NCBI GenBank assembly: GCA_037074765.1
Contig: JBAMDO010000017.1
Location: forward strand, 248,001 to 312,000
Direction of reading: 5' to 3'
Source: Mansonella perstans
Taxonomy: Eukaryota > Nematoda > Chromadorea > Rhabditida > Onchocercidae
Length of the DNA: 64,000 nt
Part shown: piece after piece, positions 1 to 11,600 of the stretch
Numbering within the stretch: position 1 is the stretch's first letter
Layout: each line of letters starts with the position of its first letter
Position numbers and translations under genes: made by a program
The notes under the pieces: model-generated
The model's database searches: none
Told to the model about the DNA's origin: nothing
Seen by the model: only the letters and a program-made list of their open reading frames with translations

Positions 1-174
1 TCAAAAATTAGAATTCTGATGGATATAAAAGATATTATAATAAATAAATGGCAATTTAAATCAATGTAATTGCATTAATCGGTCTGTTGCAGTAATTGAT
101 GAGGTTACTCGCTCTTTTTAAAACTTTCTTTAGTCAAAAATTATAAAATTCTTTATTTTATTCATATTTTGAAG

Positions 175-366
175 CTATATTATGCTTGAGATAGCATATA
201 TTACAACATTTAATATCACTCTATTAATCATTGTAAAAAATTTGTGTAATTTGATATGCATTCCAATGAATTCTGACTGATCATTAAAGATAATGTAAGA
301 CTTAAATTTCTCCATTGATGGAAATTTATCAAGATCGAATGGTTCTGTCATGTCTTTTTTGCTCAT
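175..366 (-). CDS. hypothetical 63-residue ORF, possibly the first exon of a gene running off the left edge
   Basis: An open frame starts with MSKKDMTEPFDLDKF and ends at a stop after a hydrophobic stretch (about residues 46-62). The first 45 residues are polar and mixed in composition, more like coding sequence than the A/T-driven frames around it. No family is recognised. It could be a small single-exon gene, or a first exon that splices to something left of the window before the in-frame stop. No clear donor site was found inside it. Chance origin in this A+T-rich DNA is quite possible. Confidence 0.22.
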   Translation of the reverse strand: MSKKDMTEPFDLDKFPSMEKFKSYIIFNDQSEFIGMHIKLHKFFTMINRVILNVVIYAISSII

Positions 367-956
367 ATCACTAATTATGGCAGGACTTTAGTTATTAACG
401 AAAAAGAAAAAAAAAAAAACGAGCAAAAGACGAATAATTTATCTGAGAAATCCCAGGGATGCATTGTTTTTTGGGTGTTTCTGTTATTCTTCGAGTTTAC
501 ACATTCCTAACATCTCTTAGCAAAAGAGCGACTTTGTGTTACTTAGAAACGAGAAAATGTTATTAAAAGTATTACCCAAATCTGAAAATGTGTGGAAATT
601 TCCGCAAATTGCTATTTACTATTATTTCAAATGACTTTAGGATTAAATTCATCTACCTGTTTTTAACCTTTTTTTTTTTGAAATTACTACAAGTTTTAAT
701 TGTTTGGAAGGTAAATTCATGAGAAATTTTTCTTGAAATAATTTAAATAAATTGATTCATTAAAGATGAAAGATGACAATATCAAAATGATCATTGTTTC
801 ATATTTTTCCCTTGTATCACCTTAATTTTTTCAAATCGATGAGGACAGAATTATCTCCTAGAACTCTTTATTAACTGTACGAATAAACATTTATTTGTTT
901 ATTTGCTATTTTATTAAACAATATCTGTGTTAATATCTTGACCTCTTCAGAATCCA
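367..956. other. intergenic, no gene seen
   Basis: A+T-rich sequence with homopolymer runs. A T-rich run ending in TTCAG at about 945-950 lies six bases before the first ATG proposed for the amino acid transporter. It could be a trans-splice or intron acceptor. Nothing else was recognised. Confidence 0.5.
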
Positions 957-3900
957 ATGACATCTGAAACAGAAAGCATTGAAAATAGATCGATAGATGA
1001 GACTAACACAGACAGGAAGGCTTGTTGATTACATATCTTGTACCGTTTTCTTGAGGACTGTTTAGGCTATCATATACCAGTAATTATTGATTTCACTTTA
1101 ATGATATGTTTGCTCTACATTGTAATATGTAACTAACAAATTTCAGCATCAGCTAATCAGCACTGGTGACACCACTGAAAATCCAGATCTGCGTGAAGTT
1201 ATTTTTAATTAACATTTTGCACTAATGAGCCATATAAGCAAATATAAAGCGGTGTTTAAGCCTTTATTTCCCATTTCTATAAAAAACTTCCAATAATTTT
1301 AGGCAACTTCAGTTTTTCCTTGTTAGAGTAATAAATTTTCATTATACAGCAGATTCTATTAGAGGATTGGTTTTCAAACATAGTTAAGCATTTGAATGTT
1401 TTCCATGAATAAATAAATTTTGTAACAGCAATTGTCAGTATATCTTTCAAATAATTTAATAAAGCAAGTTGGATGAGATTAATTAATAATGAACTGAAGA
1501 TTTTCTGCACTTAAATTACACATTAATATCCTTGGCTATGTGCCGAAGAATTTCGAAAAGCAAGACTGAACTGAAACAAAGATACAGAGGTTTTTGAGCT
1601 TTCATGTCAAAATTTCCAGATCAAATCTGGAACAAATTCAGTCGAAAATGAGGAAGGAATTAACTGGTTCACAGCTTCGATGTTCATTCTAGGTGACTTA
1701 GTTGGTGCTGGTGTTGTTGCAATGCCTGTCGCGTTCGCTCAAACAGGTTTTCTCAAACTTCATTTCAAAGAATCTGAACTTTATGAACCTTAGTTTAAAC
1801 CAACTTTATTGACTAATTTAAGCCTGAAATACCTTTCAGGAAGTCGAAAATTTCCCAAATTGCTTTTTTGGTCTCTGTGAATAATTTGTTCCTACTTTTG
1901 TTGATAATTGAAAAAAATTAATATTTTTTTTTGCAAATATTTGCTAATTTGTAATTGTCACAAGAATTTTGCATTGGGAATATACAACCCAATAGAGCAG
2001 TCTGAAGTATCTCAAGGTTCTCATATCGCTCAAAGCTTTGCGATCATTTGATGGAACTTTAAACCTTAAGTTTATAGATTTTAGACCGATTCTTACAGGA
2101 TTTCTATTGGGCATATTGTTTATGATTATCATTTGTGTAATTTTTGTAACAACCGGCTGGCTACTTGCTGATACCTGGGAAATTATGCGTGAGCGATGGC
2201 CGGAATATCGTAAACACTGTCGGAAACCGTTTTCAGAGATGGCTTTAAGAAGCATGAACAAAAAATCAGAGTTGATCTTTCTTTTTGACTTATTTTTTTG
2301 TGATTTCAAAGAACTTTTTTACATTTCATGCTCTTTTTAAAAATTACTATCAGTTATTTATCTGTTTTTCCTTGCAACTATTCACTCATTTCTCACTCAT
2401 TCACTCATTATATTTAGAATTATCACCAAAGTGACTGTCTATTTCACTCTCTTCGGTGCCACCGTGGTTTATTTGCTTCTTTCTTCCAAGATAATCCAAA
2501 AATTTATGGCGAATTTCAATCTGAATTCTAATTTTTGCTTACTTTTAATTATCGTTTCCTTATCTGTATTACCCATAACATTTCTTAAATCACCTGCTGA
2601 TTTTTGGTGAGTTCTTTGCCAATTTGTTCTCATACCTGCTAATTAGACTAAAATTAGCACCAATACAAGTCTGATGTCCCATCATTTTACCGTTATAGCA
2701 ATCGTTATGATATTTATTGGTACTAGTCATTACTTTTTTGATTTGCCTGAGCTAAATAAGCGTTGTACAAGATTTCCAACCAAGAAATGGTCATTTAATT
2801 CAATCTTAGTCTTGCGATGCATACTTTAGTCCTAGTTTGGAAGTAACTCCAACAATCTTTCATTGTTTTTCATTCATTTTCAGGTGGGCAATTCTTATTG
2901 CTGTTCTTTGCACCATTATAACAATCGTTATGATATTTTTGGGTATTAGTCTAGATTTTCATGACTGCTACTATGAAGCACAGTATTCAGATATTTCAAT
3001 TAACTCTATTCTGGGCTTGGGCATTTTTCTGTTTGCCTTCAACGGACACCAAGTTTTTCCAACTGTCCAAAACGATATGCGCAATCCGAGCGATTTCAAA
3101 AAATCAGTTTTAGTCGGATTTGTCTGTAAACTTCAGAAATAATTTCTTTTATAAATTGTTCCATAATAAGCTTTTCTTGCAAAAATTTTTGGGGAATTTG
3201 GAAGGTCAATTGTAATATTGCAGCTGCTTTGAAAGTTGAATAAAGTACTACAAGGACTAATAATCATGATTGCAGTATTTGCACTTTTCGTGTTTCTATA
3301 TAGGGTAGCGGGAATTATTGATGTCATCTGGTTAAAATATAAAATGTCAGAGTTTTAGTTGTGGCATTACTTTATATGCCTTTATCCGCATATGCATTTC
3401 TCGTATACGGTAACAGTATGGTTGACTCCGTGATAGATTCAGTGCAAACAATCTGGATCCGTCACATCGCTGATTTATGTTTAGCGATACACTGCCTTCT
3501 TGCTATTATTATCACTGTGAATCCGATCAATCTCCAGTTGGAAGATACTTTCAATGTGCCACAAAGTGCGCTAATAATTGAATCCGCACTTATTAAATCA
3601 TCAGATATTTTCCTTCCTATACAATACCATCCTACATGTGTGAACAACATTGTTTTTTCATAGGCAGTCTAAAAAAGGCATGCGTCAAAATAACTGGTAT
3701 TATTCATTGATTTAAATTTGATTTATTACAGAATTCTGTTTAAAACGAGTGATAGTTCGCACAAGTCTGTTGCTTACAGCACTATTTGTGGGTCTGTCAA
3801 TTCCGAACTTCGGTTCTGTCATGAATCTATTCGGAAGTACTACAGTACCCTGTACATGTGTTCTTTTACCTACCCTATTTAATATTTATATAAAAGCTGC

Positions 3901-4645
3901 TGTTTATGATGAAGATAATGATACGTGGATTAAACCGACATTTCTCGAGTAAGTGATACATTTCTTTTAGCACATCATCGAAGTGAGAGATGAACTTTTA
4001 TTTGCTGTCAGATCATAACTGATATTAACTTAACCAATAATTATTGCACTGCAGAAAAACAATATCTGCAAGAAAAAGTAGCAACTTACAGTGTCGAATA
4101 TTTGCAAACTTTCAGAGTGCTGCAAAAAACACCGAAAGTTCTGCTTTCACTTTTAATATTCATAAATGGTATGTTATAACTATTTATATCCTTAAATTCT
4201 TAAAATCCTTAAATAAATCCGTAAATTACCAAAAAAAGGCTTACCTATCTGCATATATTTACAGAACATTATCGAACATATTTTAAATGTATACACTCTT
4301 TCATTGGTAAAAATTGTAAAAAATGGGAAAATGACAATTTAACGAAAATGATGGAAATAAAAGTTGAAAAAGAAGTCATTTGTCATTTTGGTTCAATTTA
4401 ATTCAAATTGAATTCCCAACTAATTAAATTTATTTGATTTTGCAGTTGTGACAGTGATTTGTTCAATAATCGCTACTGTATTGTCAGTTATAGAAATATT
4501 AGGAGTGCGATTCACTCCACCGTGTTATGTTTTACCATTTTTTGCCAAAAAAAACAGAACGCAGTTGAGTGTCGAAGTGTTAAACTGTTGTGGAATGTTT
4601 ATGAACATTTCGAAATTCAAGTTTCAGTGTAATACTCGAACCTGA
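957..4645 (+). CDS. AAAP/SLC36-like amino acid transporter, about ten exons
   Basis: A multi-pass membrane amino acid transporter of the amino acid/auxin permease (AAAP) family, related to nematode SLC36-like genes. Exons read from the sequence: about 1620-1746 ([19 protein letters not shown]), 2099-2270 ([16 protein letters not shown]), 2418-2606, 2884-3125 ([16 protein letters not shown]), 3359-3565 ([16 protein letters not shown]), 3732-3948 ([20 protein letters not shown]), 4055-4168 and 4446-4645. The last ends with [10 protein letters not shown] and an NCCG..NIS tail typical of nematode members. Junction phases agree from 1746 through 3732. The start at 957 ([12 protein letters not shown]) and a short exon near 1147-1195 are tentative. 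The 3948/4055 junction is off by one base for the frame that fits the family ([15 protein letters not shown]) and that joins cleanly to 4446. Predicted length is about 500 residues, normal for the family. Substrate cannot be told from sequence. Confidence 0.85.
2689..2829 (+). pseudogene. decayed tandem copy of a transporter exon, inside the intron
   Basis: This stretch sits in the intron between the exons ending at 2606 and starting at 2884. It translates in the matching frame as [18 protein letters not shown] and, further on, [13 protein letters not shown], then stops. The downstream exon reads [18 protein letters not shown] and later [13 protein letters not shown]. About 33 of 40 bases are the same at 2691-2730 versus 2911-2950. 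This is an exon duplication that kept an open frame for some 45 codons. It lacks an obvious donor and the second half of the exon, so it is probably a relic. Use as an alternative exon is not excluded. Confidence 0.65.
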
Positions 4646-6265
4646 TTGTATCTCTCATTTTCATACTTTCAGTTGTCAAGGATGTATTTCATCTGTTTTA
4701 AAATAAATTTACGCAATTGTAAGGTCATCAGTGATAAGTATGTTTCAATATCCAATTATAAACAGAATTAATTGTTCAAATGGTTCATTACTGAATTAGT
4801 GATTTAGGGCGGTTTAATTTCCTAAAAGGTTTAAAAACAATTAGTAACAAAATCCCTGTAAATCTTGTCCAACATAATCTGATTCACATCAATTTCTGTC
4901 TTCAAATAATTTACTTTCCACTGAAAGTGAAATTCTATAAATATTAATCCTATTAAGTGCATCATCATAGTAAGCATATGATCGCAAAAGTTTTAAATGT
5001 GAATCAAATGATGTCATTGATAATTAAATCTGAGAACAGATTATGATTTCGTTAATTATGGAGTAAGCAGATCTTTGTACTTCAGTTGACTTTTTCTTAT
5101 TTTATTTTTTAATCTTTCTTTTTTCTTTATTATTTGAAATTTAGTAATTGCTTTAAACTTTGAATCGGCTCTTTCCTGATTTAACCAAAATTTGTTTATT
5201 TCTTTTATCGCAATGTCATCACTTCATCATATTATCAAAATTCAAAAGCTACTCTTTTTCCAAACTAGTAATTGCACTATAAAAAGCAATAAAGATCCTT
5301 AGCAATATAATAAGAAAGGAAAACATGGAAAATAACCTAACTAAACACAATACACAAATCAATGTTAATTAATGTTAACAATGTTATTTACACTTACCAT
5401 CAAAAATTTCCGCATGAGATGATGATTCACTGAGCCTGTAAATGAATTATTCAATCACGAAGGAATTGACGATGTGATGTTTTGATATTGGTAAAGTACT
5501 CCAAAACATTATGAAAGTTTGCATTACAGTAGTCGGAAAGTGGCTGAAATTTTATAGACTTATATCGAAAACAAAACTAGATCTAGGGGTAGGAGCGAGA
5601 ATTTTTTAAATTATTCCATACAGCTCTATGCTTCATATAAAGTACTGCAGTCATTTAAAGGCCCCAAGATTAAAATAAAATTGAAAAAATTAATTCGGAA
5701 AAAAATTTGGGCATAAACAAATATTTCAGAGTGGAAACTGGTTCTTTCTTTGCAAGTTATCAAAACAGTGAAAGTGAATTTGAAGCTCATTAATTAATGA
5801 AAAAAGCTAAAAAACTCCTCTTGTTATTTATTTAAAGAATACAGCAAAATTAATACTTCTCTTGAAAATTTTATATTCATATATGAAACTACTTAGCAAA
5901 ATGGCCAGAGTTCAATAATAATATATGCATGATTAAAAGGGATCCCAATTAGCACTTTGATTGTTGATACTTATTAGCGGTGAGAAAAATCAAAACATTT
6001 CAACATTGATCTTGAAAAATGCAACTTTTCGAAAAACGTTGTCATTTTTGTTATCTTTCCACAGTCTCAACTAAAGATAATACAATTGGTTAAATAACCA
6101 ATGAAGAGAACATTGCTGTATTTATATAAATGCTTTTACAAACTTGAAATCGCATTTTTAGTTTCATTCTTTCAACATAAGCTCTTACAAACTATACAGA
6201 TTAAACCAATTTCATTTCCACTGCTGTTTTTTTTTATAGATTCAAAGGTTACTGGGAAAATGGAA

Positions 6266-6415
6266 GAAAAACTTCATTATGTAAAATAAAGTACACTTTT
6301 TCTTCGTTTTTCTGTTGCAGTCGCATCATTTAATTCACAATACATTAAGATCTTGCTGTACAAAGTAAAATGAAAGAAAAAGTGTACTTTATTTATTCTA
6401 CATAATGAAGTTTTT
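6266..6415. repeat. long inverted repeat (hairpin), arms of about 40 bases
   Basis: The arm at about 6267-6304 and the reverse complement of 6374-6415 match almost throughout. They share AACTTCATTATGTA followed by AAAGTACACTTTTTCTT. They differ by one substitution and a 3-4 base insertion in the right arm. The spacer is about 69 bases. The structure could fold into a stem-loop in RNA from either strand, or be a small non-autonomous terminal-inverted-repeat element. No clear target-site duplication was identified. Confidence 0.8.
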
Positions 6416-6732
6416 GAAGTTTGATGAGTGGACATATGATAAATGATTTTGATTAAATCCATTTCATAATGGATTCATAGGCAGTGTGCAGTATTCATGT
6501 ATAACTTATCCATCTTTCTTATTGTTAGTTTGTGACACATGCTGTTTTCTTACTATCAGCCTATGATACAAGATACTGTCAATCCGCTAATTTTTACACA
6601 ATCTATCCTTCTAAATACAATAATTGAATGGGTAAGTAATGTGATCTAATCAAAATATGAATGAAAAGTCACAAAAAAAAAAAAAATTTGAAGGCTGAAA
6701 TTGGATTGAAATGATATTTCATTTCCTTTCTA

Positions 6733-6856
6733 TAGATTTCTGGAATTCTATAGAATAGAACTTCTATAGAATTCAATTTAATAGAATTTTATATTTTATA
6801 GAAATTTATAGAAAGGAATTCTATAGAATAGTGATAGAAAGGAATTCCATAGAAAA
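6733..6856. repeat. cluster of TTCTATAGAA palindromes
   Basis: The 12-base palindrome ATTCTATAGAAT occurs at 6745-6756 and 6818-6829, and its 10-base core TTCTATAGAA at 6762-6771. Degenerate relatives (TTATAGAAAT, CCATAGAAAA) lie between and after them. The 17-base string around the first palindrome recurs exactly around the second (6742-6758 and 6815-6831). It looks like a local array built from one short unit. Function unknown. Confidence 0.7.
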
Positions 6857-8694
6857 GGGATTGTTCTATACATTTTTTGACTTCTGTACGTTTTTTATTA
6901 CTGTTTATTTTGTCACTTGATTACATTACCAAATTTCTAAGCTGAAAACAAAATGAAAAGCTCGGAATAAATGAAATTAGATCTGAGCTTGAACAAAGCT
7001 ACAGCAATGATAAAATGTCAAAAACAATACTAGTGAGGCCTTTTGTATTTTTGATACATGAGAGAAATCAACTAGTATAGGCGAATTTGATTCCTTTACA
7101 ATGTATATGTTAATTAAACCTTTCTCTCACTTTTACTTCTAGTTAATGTAGAATTTCAGCTTGTAATCTTTGAGCTTTTAACATTTGGAAAGAAGGAAAA
7201 AACAAAACTTGAAGAAAGGCGAAAAATTTTGTTGCATAAACGCTTTTATTCAATAAATCTGCCAGAATGAGGCAAAACTGTATTGCATGCATTGCTAGAT
7301 AGTTCTCACTGTCACCATTCATCATCATTCTTTGAACGTTAAGGCAATAATGTTTTGCTACCAATCATAAAATTAAATGGCGATACTGTATTATGCTGTT
7401 CAGTGTCATTGCATTGTGATTTCTGTCCTGTCCCAGTCTTTGATTTTTGTTAAGGACTTGATACAATTTGCTGTTTATTTCCAAACCTTTTGTTGCTAGC
7501 ATTTTCGTTTGCATATCGGATAACTTTAAAAATAATGTCTAAAAAATGTTGGCTTTTGCTTTTCACTAAGCTAATTAGAAATCAAATATTGAATATTACA
7601 AAAAGTACCGTCAATTTATCTATGCCATACTGCAAGTAATAAATTTTAAACTCTATTTTTCCTTCACATTTTTCTCCTTCAAAATGAGGTTCCCAGCTAT
7701 TAACAGCAACAAAATCAATGATATCAATACTACAAAATTTCTTTTTATTTGATAACTTCTTTGAGAGTGAAGAAAAAAGTTTAATTCTTATTATTCATGA
7801 TTTGGTCACTCTTCACAATGCTGAGGACAGCTTTATCTGGCAAAGTTCTGAGTAACGTTTAACAAATTTCATCTATCTCGATTTTTCCTTCCTAACTAAG
7901 CATAATGTTTCACATTTTGGCTGTTTTAATTTAGTGATCATTTTTTAAAATTAACAATAGGTGATAGGAATTCACTGAATTGCTTGCGAGATCCGTTCAT
8001 TGCTTGATTTCACAATTTTGCAGATGCATTATCATTGTCATGATAATCAAATTGATCCTCATTATATATCATTTCATGTGAAATGCAAACAAATTTACAA
8101 CCACTGTCATTTTCCTGCTTTTCGAACGCTGAAATGCATCATTTTGTATAAATAAGTCTATGTCTAATTCTGTACGAAATGTTTTTTAAATTTTTATTCA
8201 AAATTAAATTGCAAATTTATTTCTTTTATGAAAATCGATTTTTTTTAATTTGATCGACCTATGAAATTTGTGCAAACATCACACCCTCTTAACACCGCCC
8301 CAAAACACTCCACTTAACTTTTTTTTTCATTAATTATCATTTCCTATCATTTAACAAGCACTTAAGTTTTCCTCATTTTATAATGTAAAGTGTCTTGCAG
8401 AGGTTTCACAATTAATTCGCTTCATACTTCTGAATTTTCTCAAAACTTTCTGCTTAGTGGTCTCTGAAAAAGTTGAAATTAAAGAAAATATGCCCTGTAA
8501 AAGGATCAAATCTTAACATATCTCATCAGATCTACTCGATGTAAAATCGACACATTTTCTTTTCTTTAATTAAAGATACTTTCATTCTCCATTCTCACAT
8601 GCACGAATTTTCTAATGATAAATTTCAGTTGTCATTCAAATTGTTCCCTGATGATTTGAATGTTTGGCTGCTGAATTGATGAATTCTTGGAAAG

Positions 8695-11600
8695 ATGAAA
8701 GTGCTAGAAACCGGTAATGAATTGTCGGATGCATTTAGCGAACAATATGAACAAAGTGCTATCGATAAATTTATCAGTACAATTTTATGCAGGTATCAAG
8801 CGATATGTTAATAAAATCAGTTATTGAGAAGAAAACAATCATTGAAAAAAATCATTGAAAATCATTGAAAAAAATAAAAGGATTAATGTCACTTATCAAT
8901 CCTAGTTCTTTTTCCAAATGAAATTAGCGGAGATTTGACAATATTTTAAAGACTAAAATCTTTTTCAGGAGTGATCTTGCCAAGCAAAAACTTGACGCAA
9001 AACCGGTTTCACTTTTTCAATTAGTCAGTTATCTCTTTTTTTTTACAATCTTGTTTTTATTTGAATATATTTCTTATCCGCTAATTGGAGTTATAATTAT
9101 CTCTAGTTCCGATTCGCTGCAACATACGATCGCTTTATGATGATAGTTGGCTCCTTGTTGGCTATACTTTCTGGTATTGGTCAACCAATGGTTTGCTTGA
9201 TTGGTGGTAAATTAACAAATATTTTGTTACTCACAGAAAATGTGAGTTTTTCATCTTTCCACCATAAAAAATTTCCGAAATTCATTTGACAAATTTTATC
9301 TCAAGTTTTTCATTCGTCATTCATTGTTCATTATTAATTACTTAAAAAACATTAATGCAAGCATTACTGCTTACTCGTAGAAGGGAGTCGGTTCTATTTC
9401 ATTCCTAAACTTAAATTTACCCAAAATTTACAGTTCGAGAAATCAGACACGTTTTGGTATGAGGCTTATGTGTACATTTATCTTTATGCATCAGTCGGAA
9501 TCTCAATGATTATTATCAGCATCACACAAGTTCATTTCGTCTTCAATTACTTTTTTAAAGATTTTTTGATATCTAAGAAGCTTAACTTCAAACTTTGACT
9601 TTTCGAAAGAAAACATTGTTGTACAGTGAAAATGGCAAGGTCAATCGATCCGATGCTTAGAACTTACACAGTTTAACCTTAAACTTTAATATATCGATTT
9701 CTTAATAAATATTAATTCATTGCTGTCATTAATAATTTTAGTATATTTTTTTGAAAAATGCGTCTTTGAATATAACATGCTCAATGCGGAAGGAATACAT
9801 AAAATCGTTACTGCGCCAAAATGCGGCATGGTTTGATGAGCAGAATGCCGGAACACTAACAGCCCAACTTAATGCGTAAATATCATTATTCTATACAAGT
9901 CTCTACTACTTCACATCTTCTTTATCATTCATCAGAAGAGTGAATGATTCAAGTTCAGGAATATAGAAAAAATCAAGGATGGCGTTGGTGATAAAATAGG
10001 CGTGATATTACGTGGTGTGACAATGTTTTTAACATCTTTGGTCGTCGGATTCCTCTATGAATGGCGGCTAACGTTGGTAATGCTTTGCACGGGACCTGTT
10101 TCTGCTGCGCTTCTGTCATTTATGGCTCGGGTATGTTTTCAATAGCTCAAGAATTTTTTTTATGAAATGATAGAAGTAAATTCTTTCTTTGAAATTATTG
10201 CTTAGCAACTAATCATTTCCTGGATCTTTTGCAGCAAATGGAACGTTTAAGTGGCTTACAAATTGGCCCTGATGGCCGTGCTGCAGCAATTCTTGAAGAA
10301 TCAATCATGAATGCGAAGACAGTAGCCGCATGTAATGCACAGGAAACAATGATTAGACGATACGCTGAAGCATTGAAAACTTGTCGTAAATTTGCATTGC
10401 GTGCATATGCATTTGCAGGATTCTTCGATGGTCTTTTCTTCTTCGTTTTGTACTTTTTCTTCGCTGTTGGCTTCCTGTAAGTTCCATTAAGCTATTTTGC
10501 GAAAAACTTGGATTTCTCTCAATTTTTTTATTTTCCTTTTTATTTCTTCGTAACCTTCCAACAATGCGTCCAATTCAGTTTTTGTTGTTTTTTTCATCTG
10601 TATTTATCTGAATTCTAAATTCCCCAACAAAAAATCAAAATTAACTGCTGCCATGCCGCAACAAAGTACAGCTTTTTTTTGGAAGTGGTCATTAGTAAGA
10701 TTGGAGCAGCAATGATTAATTAATTTCCCGAATAATTGTAAAATCAAAATTTTGGGACTCTAAGAAAGTGAATGCAAATACTATATAAAATCAGATATTG
10801 TTCAGACTTAAATTTTAAGGTTCTTCATTTTATTAAAATAGTTTGATATGTTTCCCTATCTTTCAAAGCTATGGTGCTTATCTATATCAAATTGGTGCAG
10901 TTACGGATCCGGGGTTAATATTTGCTGCTGTGAATGTGATTATGTTCGGTTCTTACCATCTTGGTATGCTTAGTCCACACCTGATGGCTGTGCTTAATGC
11001 GCGGGTTGCTGCTGCTGTTATTTATAAAATAATTGATCGAGTAAGTTAGGTATTTCTTATTTCAACATTTCTGTGAATAACACACTTCCTTAATTACAAA
11101 ATAAAGGTCAGTTGGATACTTCAAAAACTCGTAACACTGAATTTGTGTCCTAAGATATTATAAGATTTTCACGTTCTTTTTTCCTCTCCACGCGATTCAT
11201 CATATCGTCTTGAAGTTTTCCAATTTTGTCATTTTAATGTCAAAATGAAGATAGTAGAGTTTGAGAAAGAAGAAAGAAAAACCGATATGACGAAGAAATT
11301 TTTTAGAGGATTGAGAAAAGCTGCAAATCACAAATGTATGTTCATGCTTAGCCAGATTACGGTAATTAAAAGATAATAATCTTCTGCAAATTAGTTTTGT
11401 TTTTGTAGCTCTCATAGCAGTACGTATGTTTCCAGTGACATCTTATTGATAATGCAAATTAATGATTGACTTTTATTAAAAGATTTAACTTAATTCTAAA
11501 TTTCAGAGACCTTCTATTGATTCCAGTTCAACAAACGGTATAAAGCTAAATGAAGTAAAAAGTCAGATAGAATTCCAAAATGTCAAATTTTCATATCCAA

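Larger units (their letters stand above)
4646..8694. other. intergenic, 4 kb, repeats only
   Basis: No open frame here resembles coding sequence or a known family. It contains a long hairpin (6266-6415) and a cluster of TTCTATAGAA palindromes (6733-6856), listed separately. The remainder is A+T-rich. Regulatory sequence for the downstream P-glycoprotein gene probably lies in its last part, but no site can be named. Confidence 0.6.

Noticed and set aside
1944..2340. Overlapping open frames on both strands (121 and 100 codons)
   Set aside because: The plus frame overlaps the real transporter exon only from 2099 to 2270. The minus frame is its antisense shadow. The rest is intron.
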